Source: Bacteroidota bacterium (GTDB lineage Bacteria; Bacteroidota; Bacteroidia; Flavobacteriales; Flavobacteriaceae). Taken from it: 64,000 bases of DNA. This document shows positions 26,383 to 35,374 of the stretch, piece after piece. How positions within the stretch are numbered: the stretch's first letter is position 1; every line of letters begins with the position of its first letter. Both the position numbers and the translations under genes were made by a program. The notes beneath the pieces were generated by a model, which was not told the origin of the DNA, searched no databases, and was given only the letters and a program-made list of their open reading frames with translations. The DNA lies in assembly GCA_027592025.1 (NCBI GenBank), contig JAQCIQ010000003.1:62001-126000 (forward strand), in the 5' to 3' direction.

Positions 26383-28883
26383 AAAGATACTCCAGCCCTA
26401 AAATTTATGATTCTCGATGTCAGGTAATTGGGGATGGCATATTGTAACTTGGAATATGAATCCCGAACCCAGGTGTTGGTAATTGAATTTTGCACATTGA
26501 AAATATTGAACAATTCCAGCCCGAATTCAAGCGATTCGATGATTTTTCCTTTGCTGCTGCCATCAGGTTGAATCATGTGGTAGGTGAGTCCTAAATCGGC
26601 ACGTTTGTAATCTGGAAGCCGATTTTGATATTGATACAGGTCTGCATAACTAGGTGACCCTCCCGGAACACCCGTGTTGTAAACCAAATTGAGATACATT
26701 TTTAGGTTGGGCATATTCGGCACATAGTCTTGGAACAAGATGCCAAACTTCAACCTCTGATCAGTTGGTCGAGCGATATAACCTCGGTTATCGATATTTT
26801 CTTCAGTTTTAAGATAGCCAAAACTAAACCAAGACTCTGTTCCAGGAACAAATTCTCCATTCATGCGCAAGTCCAAGCCATAGGCGTAACCTTGAGAGTT
26901 GTTGTCAGCGGAATAGCGGATCCTGACATTTTCTACGGTGTAAGGATTGAGGTCACTCAATCTTTTATAGTACAGCTCTGAGTTCAATTTAAACGGTCGG
27001 TCCCATAGATCAAAACTATAGGTATTTCCAAGTACAGCATGAATCGATTTTTGTGCTTTTACATCAGTAATTATCGACCCACTGGCATTCCTCAATTCAC
27101 GATAGAAAGGAGGTTGATGATATAGGCCTCCACTGAGCCTCCAAAGCATATTTGGATTGTCTTTTGGTTTAATGGCCAATTGAGCTCTAAGACTCCAAAC
27201 CGATTGAGACGATTTGTTGCTATCATTAACCCCAACTTGCCACGCATTTAATCTTGCTCCCAAATTGGCAAAGACTTCGTGGCCTTTGTAGTCTCCTTTA
27301 AAGCTATACTGGGCATAGGCTTGAAGACGATTGATTGAAGCGTGTTGAGTTACCCTGACGTTGCTGTAGGGTAGTAGGGGGCCAACGTAGGGTTCGTAGG
27401 GTTGATTTTGAAAAATACCAAGATCAGGAGGGTCAATGGAAAATCCTGCTGAGTCAATGACTTCCCATTCCACCAATCTGTCTCGAATATCTTCTTTATT
27501 GTATTTGGTTGACCATGAAACAAGGTGTTCATTACGCTTGTATTCTCCTTTAATTTCTATGGATGTAATAAGGGCGTCAAGATCATTCCTCCCATGGTTC
27601 AATTGGCTTCCAATGGCTTGAACAAAGCTGACATCGCCAAAGTCCTCGTCTCCAATATTGCTGTTGACTTCGCCCAAACTGTATTGTGCCAATATGTCAA
27701 AATGTTCTTGTTCGATGGTGTGAAAAATGGAGCCAATAAAGCTAAAATGTAGCTGAGCACTGGGCTTATAATGAGCAGTAAAAGCGGTGTTCAAGGTTTG
27801 ATAACGATCCTTCTCTTGTCCTTCGTACACAACTCTAAGAGCGATGGGCTGGTCAATGGTTCCAAAATTGGTTTGTCTGGTTTTGGGCTGGTAATTGTAG
27901 GAGTTGATGCTAGCATTGCCCAAAAAGTGATAACTCCATTGTCTATTGGCGCTATAGGTCAGCAATAGCTGGAGGTCTGCAAAGGCAGGTTTGAAATTCG
28001 ACTCAGTTTCTTGTGAATTGACTAGCAAGCTATTGTTTCTATAACGAAACCCCGCTAGGGCGCTCCATTTGTTATTTTTAGAAACTCCTTCAAGGGTGGC
28101 AGAGAGCCCGAGAAGACTCATTTCTAAGCTGGCTCTATTGTCAATTGGAGTTCTGTATTCAATATCTAAAACACTTGAAAGCTTATCACCGTATTTGGCT
28201 TGGAATCCCCCGGCTGAAAAATTCAGATCTTTGATCAGACTGCTGTTGACAAAGCTCAGACCTTCTTGTTGACCTGACCTGATCAAGAAGGGGCGGTAAA
28301 TTTCTATGCCATTGACATAAACTAAGTTTTCGTCAAAATTTCCCCCACGAACGTTGTATTGGGTGCTCAGTTCGTTGGAAATAGAAACCCCAGGCAGTGT
28401 TTTTAAAATATTCTCTACTCCAGGTTGAGCACCTCTAATTGTTCGCAAAAGCTGAGGGGATATGTTGGTAATACCTTCAATCTGGTCTCTGTTGCTATTG
28501 CTTATCACAATGGGTGCAATCTGTTCCATTTCCAACTGCAAAACAGGATTGAATTCAAAAGTTGCGTTGGACTCCAAATTAAAGGAAGCTAAAAGTTTTT
28601 TGTAGCTCAAGTGGGAGAATTCAACACTAGTATTTTGCCCAGAAGGGATTTCAAGCCAGTAAAAACCGTTGTTGTTAGAAACAGTGCCAGAGGTGTTGCA
28701 ACTGATATTGACATCAACTATTGGATTGTTGTTCATATCCAAAATGACTCCTGTTAAAACCGCATTTTGAGCCACTAAGTCCAAGCTGGAAATACAGCAG
28801 TAAATTGCAATGCAAAAAATACGGAGGCTCTGAAACCCTTTATTGACGGTAGAAGACACTTTCAAATGTAGTACTATTTCCAA
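26379..28883 (-). CDS. TonB-dependent outer-membrane receptor with carboxypeptidase-like regulatory domain
   Basis: An 834-residue receptor: signal region ending LVAQ, a CarboxypepD_reg-like beta-sandwich (about 40-120), a plug domain starting around 130 (GVENILKTLPGVSISNE, YNVRGGNFDENLVYVNGIEI) and a 22-strand-type barrel to the end. No SusD partner is adjacent, so it is probably not a classical glycan PUL receptor; siderophore, metal or peptide uptake are all possible. Its 5' end overlaps the M23 peptidase gene by 44 bp if the first ATG is used, or about 20 bp with the GTG at codon 9, so the two are co-transcribed. Confidence 0.9.
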   Translation of the reverse strand: MEIVLHLKVSSTVNKGFQSLRIFCIAIYCCISSLDLVAQNAVLTGVILDMNNNPIVDVNISCNTSGTVSNNNGFYWLEIPSGQNTSVEFSHLSYKKLLASFNLESNATFEFNPVLQLEMEQIAPIVISNSNRDQIEGITNISPQLLRTIRGAQPGVENILKTLPGVSISNELSTQYNVRGGNFDENLVYVNGIEIYRPFLIRSGQQEGLSFVNSSLIKDLNFSAGGFQAKYGDKLSSVLDIEYRTPIDNRASLEMSLLGLSATLEGVSKNNKWSALAGFRYRNNSLLVNSQETESNFKPAFADLQLLLTYSANRQWSYHFLGNASINSYNYQPKTRQTNFGTIDQPIALRVVYEGQEKDRYQTLNTAFTAHYKPSAQLHFSFIGSIFHTIEQEHFDILAQYSLGEVNSNIGDEDFGDVSFVQAIGSQLNHGRNDLDALITSIEIKGEYKRNEHLVSWSTKYNKEDIRDRLVEWEVIDSAGFSIDPPDLGIFQNQPYEPYVGPLLPYSNVRVTQHASINRLQAYAQYSFKGDYKGHEVFANLGARLNAWQVGVNDSNKSSQSVWSLRAQLAIKPKDNPNMLWRLSGGLYHQPPFYRELRNASGSIITDVKAQKSIHAVLGNTYSFDLWDRPFKLNSELYYKRLSDLNPYTVENVRIRYSADNNSQGYAYGLDLRMNGEFVPGTESWFSFGYLKTEENIDNRGYIARPTDQRLKFGILFQDYVPNMPNLKMYLNLVYNTGVPGGSPSYADLYQYQNRLPDYKRADLGLTYHMIQPDGSSKGKIIESLEFGLELFNIFNVQNSITNTWVRDSYSKLQYAIPNYLTSRIINFRAGVSF

Positions 28884-30540
28884 TATTATCGGTTACAACA
28901 ACTTTTAAATTGTTCTCTTCTTTGTCGCTGACCCCATCGTTGAAGTCGTAGGTCAAAGTGCCCGTTTTGTATTCGTACTCCATCAAAATCCATTTTCCGT
29001 TAATTGTGGCGCGATAGGAGCTTATGCCAGAGAAATCATCGCTAATTTTTAACTTGAGATAGCGGTATTTAGACATCCATTGACCGGATTTAAAATTATC
29101 AGGACTTACAACTGGAGGAGTGCGATCTTCGGCAATGGTATAATTGGCGAAAGATTTGGTTGAAGCGCTAAGTTGATCTCCTTTTCTGCTCGTTTTTAAA
29201 GGGTACATTTTTCGATTTTTGCCCCATACGCTGGCAATGAGTAAGTATTTTCTATCTTGTAATGTGTACTTGCTCACGTCGAAACTGATGAGAAAGGACT
29301 TTTGTGCAGCAGATGTTGGGCCTTTGATTCGAAGTGTGTCGTTATCGTTTGAAACAGAAACAGGCACATCCTCATAAAAACAATTTTTCGGAAAATACAC
29401 GCTGCTATTTCCTTCTGAAAAGGTAATATCTTCATGGAAAGGAACAACAACAGCACTAGAGGTTGTGACTGGCAGAGGTGTTGAGATTGGGGCGGAGTAG
29501 GAAATGGGAACCATTACAGTTGATGTATTTCCTGCAAAATCGGTAACCAATATTTCATACATCACATTTTGCGTTGGCGCTATTTTTACCACACCGTTTT
29601 GAACGACATTTTTGTACAGACTAAGCGGATTGTTAGGTTTTTTATACAACAGTTGAAGTTGTTTTTTGTTGTTTTCTAAATAGTCGAAATCAATAAAACG
29701 AACGATATGCTTGCTTTCATCAAAAGAAAATTTATTGAACTCAACCAAAAAGTTTTGTTGACCGTTGATCTTAGTCTCAATACAAGCCACTCCATTTTTA
29801 TTGGCAGCTTGATCGAGTCGGTCATAAGTGTCAATAGAAAATCCAATTTCTCCATCAGCCATAACGGATTCAGCGGTATAGCTTCCATTTTCGTTTTTTG
29901 TTAGCTTGAGTTTGATGCGTTCTCTTGCTTGATTCACATGAGAAGAATCAGTAAGAGGGTAGGCATAGAGTCCGTCCACTTCTGGGTACTGACTGTCTTC
30001 AACCACCAAGCCAAACAGCATCGGATTCATCGGTCGCTGACTGTTGTCGCGTATTTCAAAGTGCAAATGAGGGCCACCTGAACCACCGGTATTTCCACTG
30101 TAAGCGACCACTTGACCTCCAACAACTCTCAGTTGGTTTTTGGCGGGAAAACGCTCAATTTCATAGCTTTCGCTTTTGTATTGTTCAGACTTAATATAAT
30201 CTTCTATTTCGGAGCCAAATTTTTGTAAATGACCATATACGGTAGTGTAACCATTGGGATCAGAAATATACAAGGCTTTGCCATAACCTCCTTCTTGAAT
30301 GCTAATTCTACTGACATATCCGTCAGCAGCAGCATATACTTTTAACCCTTCTTGTTGTTGTGTTTTGATGTCCATTCCTGAATGAAAATGACTGGACCTC
30401 AATTCGCCAAAAGTTCCAGACAATATCAAGGGAATGTCTAATGGCTTTTGGAAATAAGTTTGTGGATAGGGGTTCTCTACCTGAGCTCGAGACCAAAAGG
30501 ACAGAAGTGAAATGGCAAGAAACGCAAAAATCTTGTTCAT
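28840..30540 (-). CDS. M23-family peptidase with extra beta domains
   Basis: About 566 residues. Signal peptide (MNKIFAFLAISLLSFWSRAQ), then a LytM/M23 domain in the first 180 residues with metal ligands in HSGMD, the YGHLQ segment and HLHFEIR. The long C-terminal part is beta-rich and ends in a domain with TLTYDFNDGVSD. The family cuts peptidoglycan cross-links or acts as an EnvC/NlpD-like activator. I start at 30540, which gives a proper signal peptide, rather than at 30591. In Bacteroidota this gene commonly sits beside zapA and rny, as here, which fits a role in cell division. Confidence 0.9.
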   Translation of the reverse strand: MNKIFAFLAISLLSFWSRAQVENPYPQTYFQKPLDIPLILSGTFGELRSSHFHSGMDIKTQQQEGLKVYAAADGYVSRISIQEGGYGKALYISDPNGYTTVYGHLQKFGSEIEDYIKSEQYKSESYEIERFPAKNQLRVVGGQVVAYSGNTGGSGGPHLHFEIRDNSQRPMNPMLFGLVVEDSQYPEVDGLYAYPLTDSSHVNQARERIKLKLTKNENGSYTAESVMADGEIGFSIDTYDRLDQAANKNGVACIETKINGQQNFLVEFNKFSFDESKHIVRFIDFDYLENNKKQLQLLYKKPNNPLSLYKNVVQNGVVKIAPTQNVMYEILVTDFAGNTSTVMVPISYSAPISTPLPVTTSSAVVVPFHEDITFSEGNSSVYFPKNCFYEDVPVSVSNDNDTLRIKGPTSAAQKSFLISFDVSKYTLQDRKYLLIASVWGKNRKMYPLKTSRKGDQLSASTKSFANYTIAEDRTPPVVSPDNFKSGQWMSKYRYLKLKISDDFSGISSYRATINGKWILMEYEYKTGTLTYDFNDGVSDKEENNLKVVVTDNIGNSTTFESVFYRQ

Positions 30541-30632
30541 AGTGTTCGAAGGTAAATAATCGAATTCTTCCTTGCAAATATGGAACCACACAATTTGCAG
30601 AAAAGCGCATTGAATTAAATATCCAATTTGTA

Positions 30633-30663
30633 TTGTAAATTGTCCTTTGGAATCTTATCTTTG
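30633..30663 (+). promoter_or_regulatory. Promoter: -33 TTG, 20-bp spacer, -7 TATCTTTG
   Basis: TTG at 30633-30635 and TATCTTTG at 30656-30663, well spaced, upstream of the coiled-coil/zapA genes. The leader would be about 19 nt. Confidence 0.65.
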
Positions 30664-30685
30664 GAATTGGTAAAAGCCTGTTGAT

Positions 30686-30976
30686 ATGCACGATGCATTA
30701 CAAACCTTAAAGTCAATTGAAAAGAGTTCTGCTCTCCTGATGGAGCGCTATGACGCTCTAAAAGAAAGTCATAAGGTATTGCAGCAGGAATTGAATTTGA
30801 CCAAATCTAAACTGATTGCTCAAGAGCAAGAGTTGGAGGAATGTCAAAATAAATTTCAGTCATTAAAACACGCTAATACCTTGTTAGGTAGTGATAACGA
30901 CAAACGAGACACGAAGCTCAAAATCAATACACTCATAAGAGAAATAGACACTTGTATAGCCCAATTATCGCAATAA
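30686..30976 (+). CDS. ZapB-like coiled-coil protein
   Basis: A 96-residue, almost entirely helical protein with heptad-like leucines and many charged residues (LLMERYDALKESHKVLQQEL), ending in the KINTLIREIDTCIAQLS segment that is typical of the gene in front of zapA in Bacteroidota. No sequence family is certain. Size, coiled coil and the 6-bp gap to zapA suggest a ZapB-like division partner. This is inferred from context. Confidence 0.8.
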   Translation: MHDALQTLKSIEKSSALLMERYDALKESHKVLQQELNLTKSKLIAQEQELEECQNKFQSLKHANTLLGSDNDKRDTKLKINTLIREIDTCIAQLSQ

Positions 30977-30982
30977 TATATC

Positions 30983-31285
30983 ATGGCAGATCAACTAAAA
31001 ATAAAATTATCAATTGCCAATAGAATATACCCTTTGAACATTCTTATAGACCAAGAGGAGGGTTTGCGCCGCGCTGCACAAAAAATTGATCAAATGATAA
31101 AACAATTTGAGCAAAGCTATTCAGTAAGAGATAAGCAAGATGTTTTGGCCATGTGTGCCTTGCAGTTTGCGTCTCAAATTGAACAGCAAAACATTGATAA
31201 ATCGGATTTGGATGTCAGCTTGAAAGATCGATTGATTGAAATTGATCAGCAGTTGAAAGCACATTTAGATTCGAACGTTCTTTAA
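30983..31285 (+). CDS. zapA: Cell division protein ZapA
   Basis: A 100-residue ZapA: beta-strand start KIKLSIANRIYPLNI, then EEGLRRAAQKIDQMI, and a long C-terminal helix ending in the coiled-coil region. ZapA bundles FtsZ filaments at mid-cell. It follows the ZapB-like gene by 6 bp. A 6S-like RNA and then rny lie downstream; in E. coli zapA is also followed by the 6S RNA gene ssrS. Confidence 0.93.
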   Translation: MADQLKIKLSIANRIYPLNILIDQEEGLRRAAQKIDQMIKQFEQSYSVRDKQDVLAMCALQFASQIEQQNIDKSDLDVSLKDRLIEIDQQLKAHLDSNVL

Positions 31286-31299
31286 AATAAACAGTTATT

Positions 31300-31470
31300 A
31301 CTGCCTGTACCAGTGATTATCTTTGATAAACTCAACGAATAATTCTTATAAAAGGGGTGTATAAAGATTGTAAAAGCGAGCTGCCATTGAGCAGATACTT
31401 GATCAGTTTTTGAGCCCTTAAGCCTATTTATAGGAGTTTAGCAAATCACATCTGGTGCAGGCTTTTTAAT
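31300..31470 (+). ncRNA. ssrS: Probable 6S RNA (6S-Flavo type)
   Basis: The 202-bp zapA-rny gap can fold into one long rod. GCCTGTACCAG (31303-31313) pairs with CTGGTGCAGGC (31452-31462) as a closing stem with one wobble pair. Inside it TTTG-A-TAAACTC (31322-31333) pairs with GAGTTTA-G-CAAA (31434-31445), and TTATAAA with TTTATAG further in, leaving an asymmetric bubble; AAGGG/CCCTT and a small CTGC/GCAG hairpin lie at the tip. A T-run follows the closing stem. Size, rod with central bubble and position behind zapA all match 6S RNA, which binds housekeeping RNA polymerase. No separate promoter is clear, so it may be processed from the zapA transcript. Confidence 0.7.
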
Positions 31471-31487
31471 TTATTACAACTAAAGAA

Positions 31488-33056
31488 ATGGACATAGTTT
31501 TTATAGTATGCGGAATCTTGGGTGGTACAGGTCTAGGTATGGTGATTTCTCGCTTTTCTGAAAAATCAAGAGCCTCGAGACTTTTGACCCAAGCCAAAAT
31601 TGAGGCCGACCAAATGGTCAAAGAAGCTAGAATTAGTTCTGAAAATTTAAAAAGAGATAAAATGCTCCAAGCCAAGGAGAGATTCTTGGAACTTAAATCA
31701 GAACACGAAAAGGTTATTCTAGATCGAGATCGAAAAATTTCGGAGGTAGAAAAACGGCTGAGAGATAAAGAATCTCAGTTGAACAGCGAATTAGCGAAGA
31801 ATAAAAATGCCAGTGCCAGCCTAGAACAAACCAAACAAGAATATGTGAGAAGATTGGAATTGTTGGATAAACGTCAAGACGATCTCGAAAGGGCGAAAAA
31901 TCAACAAATCAGTCAGCTCGAGGTTATTGCTGGTATGACAGCTAACGAAGCCAAAGCACAGTTGTTGGAATCGCTCAAGGCTAAAGCCGAAAGTGAAGCA
32001 ATGGCTTTTGCTCAATCAAAATTTGACGAAGCACAATTAACCTCCGAACAAGAGGCTAAACGTATCATCATCAATACCATTCAGCGCATTGGCACTGAGG
32101 AAGCCGTAGAAAATTGCGTTTCAGTTTTTAACATTGAATCTGATGATGTCAAAGGGCGCATCATTGGACGTGAGGGTAGAAATATAAGAGCTTTGGAAGC
32201 CGCAACGGGTGTCGAAATCATCGTAGATGATACACCAGAGGCCATTATTCTGTCTTGCTTTGATCCCGTGAGAAGAGAAATTGCCCGAATGTCGTTGCAC
32301 AAGTTGGTAAGTGACGGCCGCATACATCCTGCTCGAATTGAGGAGGTAGTTGAAAAGACGGCAAGTCAAATCAATCAAGAAATAATCGAGGTCGGGAAAC
32401 GAACTGTTGTAGATTTGGGAGTTCATGGTTTGCATCCCGAGTTGATCAAACTGGTTGGAAGAATGAAATACCGTTCTTCATATGGACAAAATCTTCTGCA
32501 GCATTCGAGAGAGGTGGCCAAGTTGTGCGGCGTAATGGCTGCTGAATTGGGTCTCAACGCCAAAATGGCAAAAAGAGCAGGTTTGTTGCACGATATTGGT
32601 AAAGTTCCTGAAGCAGAGACGGATATGGAAACGCCTCATGCAATCTTGGGTATGCAATGGGCTGAAAAATATGGTGAAAAACCCGAAATCTGCAATGCCA
32701 TAGGTGCGCATCATGACGAGATTGAAATGAAATATTTGATTTCACCCATAATTCAAGTTTGCGACGCCATATCTGGAGCACGTCCAGGCGCCAGAAGACA
32801 AGTGATGGATTCTTATATTCAACGATTGAAGGATTTGGAAGCTACCGCTTACAGTTTTCAAGGCGTAGAAAAGGCTTTCGCGATTCAAGCGGGTCGAGAA
32901 CTTCGGGTAATTGTTGAAAGTGACAAGGTCAGCGATGAAAAAGCAGCAACACTTTCGTTTGAGATAAGTCAAAAAATTCAAACAGAAATGACCTACCCAG
33001 GACAGGTGAGAGTTACAGTTATTCGTGAAACAAGAGCGGTCAATATAGCTACCTAG
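31488..33056 (+). CDS. rny: Ribonuclease Y
   Basis: A full-length 522-residue RNase Y: one N-terminal membrane segment (about 2-20), a long coiled coil to about residue 200, a KH domain ([16 protein letters not shown]), and an HD domain with HSREVAKL and [10 protein letters not shown]. It is a membrane-bound endonuclease that starts mRNA decay. The start follows the 6S RNA T-run by about 20 bp. The stop is 2 bp from the convergent xerD stop. Confidence 0.96.
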   Translation: MDIVFIVCGILGGTGLGMVISRFSEKSRASRLLTQAKIEADQMVKEARISSENLKRDKMLQAKERFLELKSEHEKVILDRDRKISEVEKRLRDKESQLNSELAKNKNASASLEQTKQEYVRRLELLDKRQDDLERAKNQQISQLEVIAGMTANEAKAQLLESLKAKAESEAMAFAQSKFDEAQLTSEQEAKRIIINTIQRIGTEEAVENCVSVFNIESDDVKGRIIGREGRNIRALEAATGVEIIVDDTPEAIILSCFDPVRREIARMSLHKLVSDGRIHPARIEEVVEKTASQINQEIIEVGKRTVVDLGVHGLHPELIKLVGRMKYRSSYGQNLLQHSREVAKLCGVMAAELGLNAKMAKRAGLLHDIGKVPEAETDMETPHAILGMQWAEKYGEKPEICNAIGAHHDEIEMKYLISPIIQVCDAISGARPGARRQVMDSYIQRLKDLEATAYSFQGVEKAFAIQAGRELRVIVESDKVSDEKAATLSFEISQKIQTEMTYPGQVRVTVIRETRAVNIAT

Positions 33057-33058
33057 TT

Positions 33059-33949
33059 TTATGCTCTTGGGTGGTGTTTGATCAATTGTTCTCTGAGGTG
33101 TGTCTTGTCCAAATGCATGTATATTTCGGTAGTAGTAATGCTCTCGTGACCCAACATCATTTGGATAGATCTCAAATCGGCACCGTTTTCAAGAAGATGT
33201 GTGGCGAAAGAATGACGAAAAATGTGAGGCGAGACCTTTTGTTTTATATTGGCTTTCATTGCTAATACCTTAACGACCTGAAATACCATCGCCCTTGTCA
33301 GTGCTGATCCTCTATTGTTTAAAAACAAAACATCCTCAAACCCTTTTTTAATCGTTTGAAGTCCTCGAGCATCTTTAATATAATTATTAATTTGCTCTTG
33401 AGTATATTCTGGAATTGGAACTAAACGTTCTTTGTTGCCTTTCCCAAGAATTTTTATGAAATCTTCCTTAAAAAACAAATCCGATAACCTGAGTGCAATG
33501 AGCTCGCTTACCCTTAGACCGCAACTGTAAAGCAATTCTATCATGGCGTTGTTTCTCAAACCACCATATTCATTCAAATCGATTGCCTTGAGCATGGCAT
33601 CAATCTGAGATGTACTAAGAGTGGAGGGCAGCTTTCTTCCTAACCGAGGCGATTCGATCAAATCAAGAGGATTGTCTGATCGCTGGCCGTTTAAAATAAT
33701 AAACTGAAAAAAATGCCGTAAGCCAGAAATCATTCTAGCTTGAGTTCGTGGACTGTGGGTTTTGGAAATTTCGTAAAGACAGCTTTGAACAGCCGAAGCG
33801 TCGATTAAACTTGGATTGGGAGCGGGGGGATCCAGGGTTTCGATCAGTCTTTGAATATCAAAAGAATAACTGGTTATAGAGTGTTTCGAAAAACCTCTTT
33901 CCAGTTTGAGGTATTGCTTGAACTCATCGAGCGCATCGTTCCATTCCAT
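33059..33949 (-). CDS. xerD: Tyrosine recombinase XerD
   Basis: A 296-residue recombinase: N-terminal SAM-like DNA-binding domain, then the catalytic domain with Arg in YSCGLRVSEL, Lys in ILGKGNKER, HIFRHSF, the second His in LGHES and the nucleophile Tyr in TTEIYMH. Length and core fit the chromosomal Xer family, which resolves chromosome dimers at dif. No mobile element surrounds it, so a housekeeping role is more likely than an element integrase. Confidence 0.92.
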   Translation of the reverse strand: MEWNDALDEFKQYLKLERGFSKHSITSYSFDIQRLIETLDPPAPNPSLIDASAVQSCLYEISKTHSPRTQARMISGLRHFFQFIILNGQRSDNPLDLIESPRLGRKLPSTLSTSQIDAMLKAIDLNEYGGLRNNAMIELLYSCGLRVSELIALRLSDLFFKEDFIKILGKGNKERLVPIPEYTQEQINNYIKDARGLQTIKKGFEDVLFLNNRGSALTRAMVFQVVKVLAMKANIKQKVSPHIFRHSFATHLLENGADLRSIQMMLGHESITTTEIYMHLDKTHLREQLIKHHPRA

Positions 33950-34043
33950 AGGTTAAAGATAAGCCTTATTTGATTTTGGGAATTGATAAATTGAAATATT
34001 TCATGACCTGATTTAATTGATTTTATATAGAAATAAACATTTT

Positions 34044-34075
34044 TTTGTTAATAACATTTATTTTTTGTTAATTTG
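34044..34075 (+). promoter_or_regulatory. Promoter: -33 TTTG, 20-bp spacer, -7 TTAATTTG
   Basis: TTTG at 34044-34047 and TTAATTTG at 34068-34075 (one mismatch to TAnnTTTG), in a very AT-rich stretch in which TTTTTTGTTAAT occurs twice at 20-bp distance. The leader would be about 22 nt. The layout suggests a strong promoter for the outer-membrane protein. Confidence 0.6.
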
Positions 34076-34101
34076 TACCGTTAACTTAAAATAATAACAA
34101 A

Positions 34102-34692
34102 ATGAAAAAGTCAATTTTTTCAATTGCTTTCCTTGCTGTAACTGCAATGGCGAGCGCTCAGATCACAACAAATGCTGGTACTTTTACTAAGCCTAGTGCT
34201 GGTGATACCATGGTTGAAATTCAATTTATGCCAAACTTTACAGGTTCTGGTATGTTCGCACAGTCAGAAGTTGCCAATGGCGCATTCATGATGCGAAAAT
34301 TTGACTCAGACACCAAAGCAAAACGTTATATGGCTTCTTTGGAAGTTGCAGATAGCGGTATTGACGGAGAGGATACCTCTTTTGGTCTTTTAGTTGGATA
34401 CGGTATTGAGAACCACTTTGCTGGAGCAGAGCGTTTGTCAACCTATTGGGGTTACCAAGGAGGATTGGCCTATGCTAACACAGCAGATGGCGACAAAGGA
34501 TCAACACTTGGCATTCTTGCAGGGTTGTTTGTGGGTGCCGACTATTATGTTATTCCTAATGTCTACATCGGTACTGAAGTAGGATATAACCTTGGAATTC
34601 TTTCCGTAAGTCCAGATGGTGGCGACAATCTCACCTCTTGGGGACTAGGTTCAGGTATTACTGGATTTTTAAGATTGGGTTTCAAATTGTAA
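34102..34692 (+). CDS. Small outer-membrane beta-barrel protein
   Basis: A 196-residue protein with a clear signal peptide (MKKSIFSIAFLAVTAMASAQ) and glycine- and aromatic-rich alternating strands that end in LRLGFKL, as in 8-stranded OmpA/OmpW-like barrels. It has a promoter and a strong terminator of its own, so it may be an abundant structural or porin-like protein. The exact family is not recognised. Confidence 0.8.
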   Translation: MKKSIFSIAFLAVTAMASAQITTNAGTFTKPSAGDTMVEIQFMPNFTGSGMFAQSEVANGAFMMRKFDSDTKAKRYMASLEVADSGIDGEDTSFGLLVGYGIENHFAGAERLSTYWGYQGGLAYANTADGDKGSTLGILAGLFVGADYYVIPNVYIGTEVGYNLGILSVSPDGGDNLTSWGLGSGITGFLRLGFKL

Positions 34693-34711
34693 ATCAATCT
34701 TTACTTATATT

Positions 34712-34740
34712 AAAAACCCCGCTTTTGCGGGGTTTTTTTT
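34712..34740. terminator. Bidirectional intrinsic terminator
   Basis: ACCCCGC (34716-34722), a TTTT loop and GCGGGGT (34727-34733) form a GC-rich hairpin, flanked by A-runs on the left and T-runs on the right. It can stop transcription from the barrel gene and, read on the minus strand, from the glutathione peroxidase gene, which ends 8 bp away. Confidence 0.9.
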
Positions 34741-34747
34741 ATTGGTA

Positions 34748-35287
34748 TTACTTCAGCCAATTAACTATTTCAGGACTGTTTGGTTCAGTTCTAGGCGAAA
34801 CGACCTTGACCAATATTCCGTTTTCATCAATCAGAAATTTCTGGAAATTCCAAGACACTCCCTCGTCCGATAATCCGTTGTCCGATTTAGTGGTTAAAAA
34901 TTTATATAAAGGATGTTTGTCTTTGCCTTTGACTGAGATTTTGCCCATCATAGGAAAAGTTACATTGTACTTCGTACTGCAAAAAGACATGATTTCTTCA
35001 TTAGTACCCGGTTCTTGCCAAAGAAAGTTATTGGCAGGAAATCCAACGATTACAAACTTGTCAGGCCCGTAAGTTTCATAAAGGGATTGAAGTTGTTCGT
35101 ATTGGGGTGTTAAGCCACACTTACTGGCCACATTGACTATCATTACTTTTTTTCCTTTCAATTTTGACAACTTAAAATCTTTGCCATTGATGTCAGTAAC
35201 GGTGAATTGATGAATAGACTTAGATTCTGAAGGTGGAGCCGATTGATTTGCTGTTAGTGTCATAAACAAAAGTGTAAGGAGTTTCAT
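34748..35287 (-). CDS. Exported glutathione peroxidase-like thiol peroxidase
   Basis: About 179 residues. Signal peptide MKLLTLLFMTLTAN, then a GPx fold with NVASKCGLTPQY (peroxidatic Cys instead of selenocysteine), GFPANNFLWQEP (catalytic Gln lost to N/F context but Gln visible) and WNFQKFLIDENG (Trp, Asn). Cys-type bacterial GPx enzymes normally use thioredoxin. The start at 35287 is preferred over 35305 because the -7 element at 35303-35310 overlaps the upstream ATG. Confidence 0.9.
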   Translation of the reverse strand: MKLLTLLFMTLTANQSAPPSESKSIHQFTVTDINGKDFKLSKLKGKKVMIVNVASKCGLTPQYEQLQSLYETYGPDKFVIVGFPANNFLWQEPGTNEEIMSFCSTKYNVTFPMMGKISVKGKDKHPLYKFLTTKSDNGLSDEGVSWNFQKFLIDENGILVKVVSPRTEPNSPEIVNWLK

Positions 35288-35302
35288 GATTATAATTTTG
35301 AA

Positions 35303-35310
35303 CAAATTTA
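35303..35310 (-). promoter_or_regulatory. -7 promoter element TAAATTTG for the glutathione peroxidase gene
   Basis: Perfect TAnnTTTG on the minus strand, about 15 bp before the ATG at 35287. It decides the start codon. Confidence 0.6.
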
Positions 35311-35363
35311 CATTTGAAAAGGCTCAAAATTGCAATTCGCAGTTTTATTTATGGTTTTTTTAA

Positions 35364-35371
35364 TAGTTTTG
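35364..35371 (+). promoter_or_regulatory. -7 promoter element TAGTTTTG directly before aroQ
   Basis: Perfect TAnnTTTG match, 3 bp before the aroQ ATG, predicting a leaderless transcript. Confidence 0.5.
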
Positions 35372-35374
35372 AGC

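Noticed and set aside
33059-33949. XerD-like recombinase as the integrase of a mobile element
   Set aside because: Length and sequence fit the chromosomal Xer type, the neighbours are core genes, and there are no repeats or cargo genes.
34041-34072. TTTTTTGTTAAT direct repeat as a regulator site
   Set aside because: The two copies are 20 bp apart and coincide with the -33 and -7 positions in an AT-rich promoter, which explains them.
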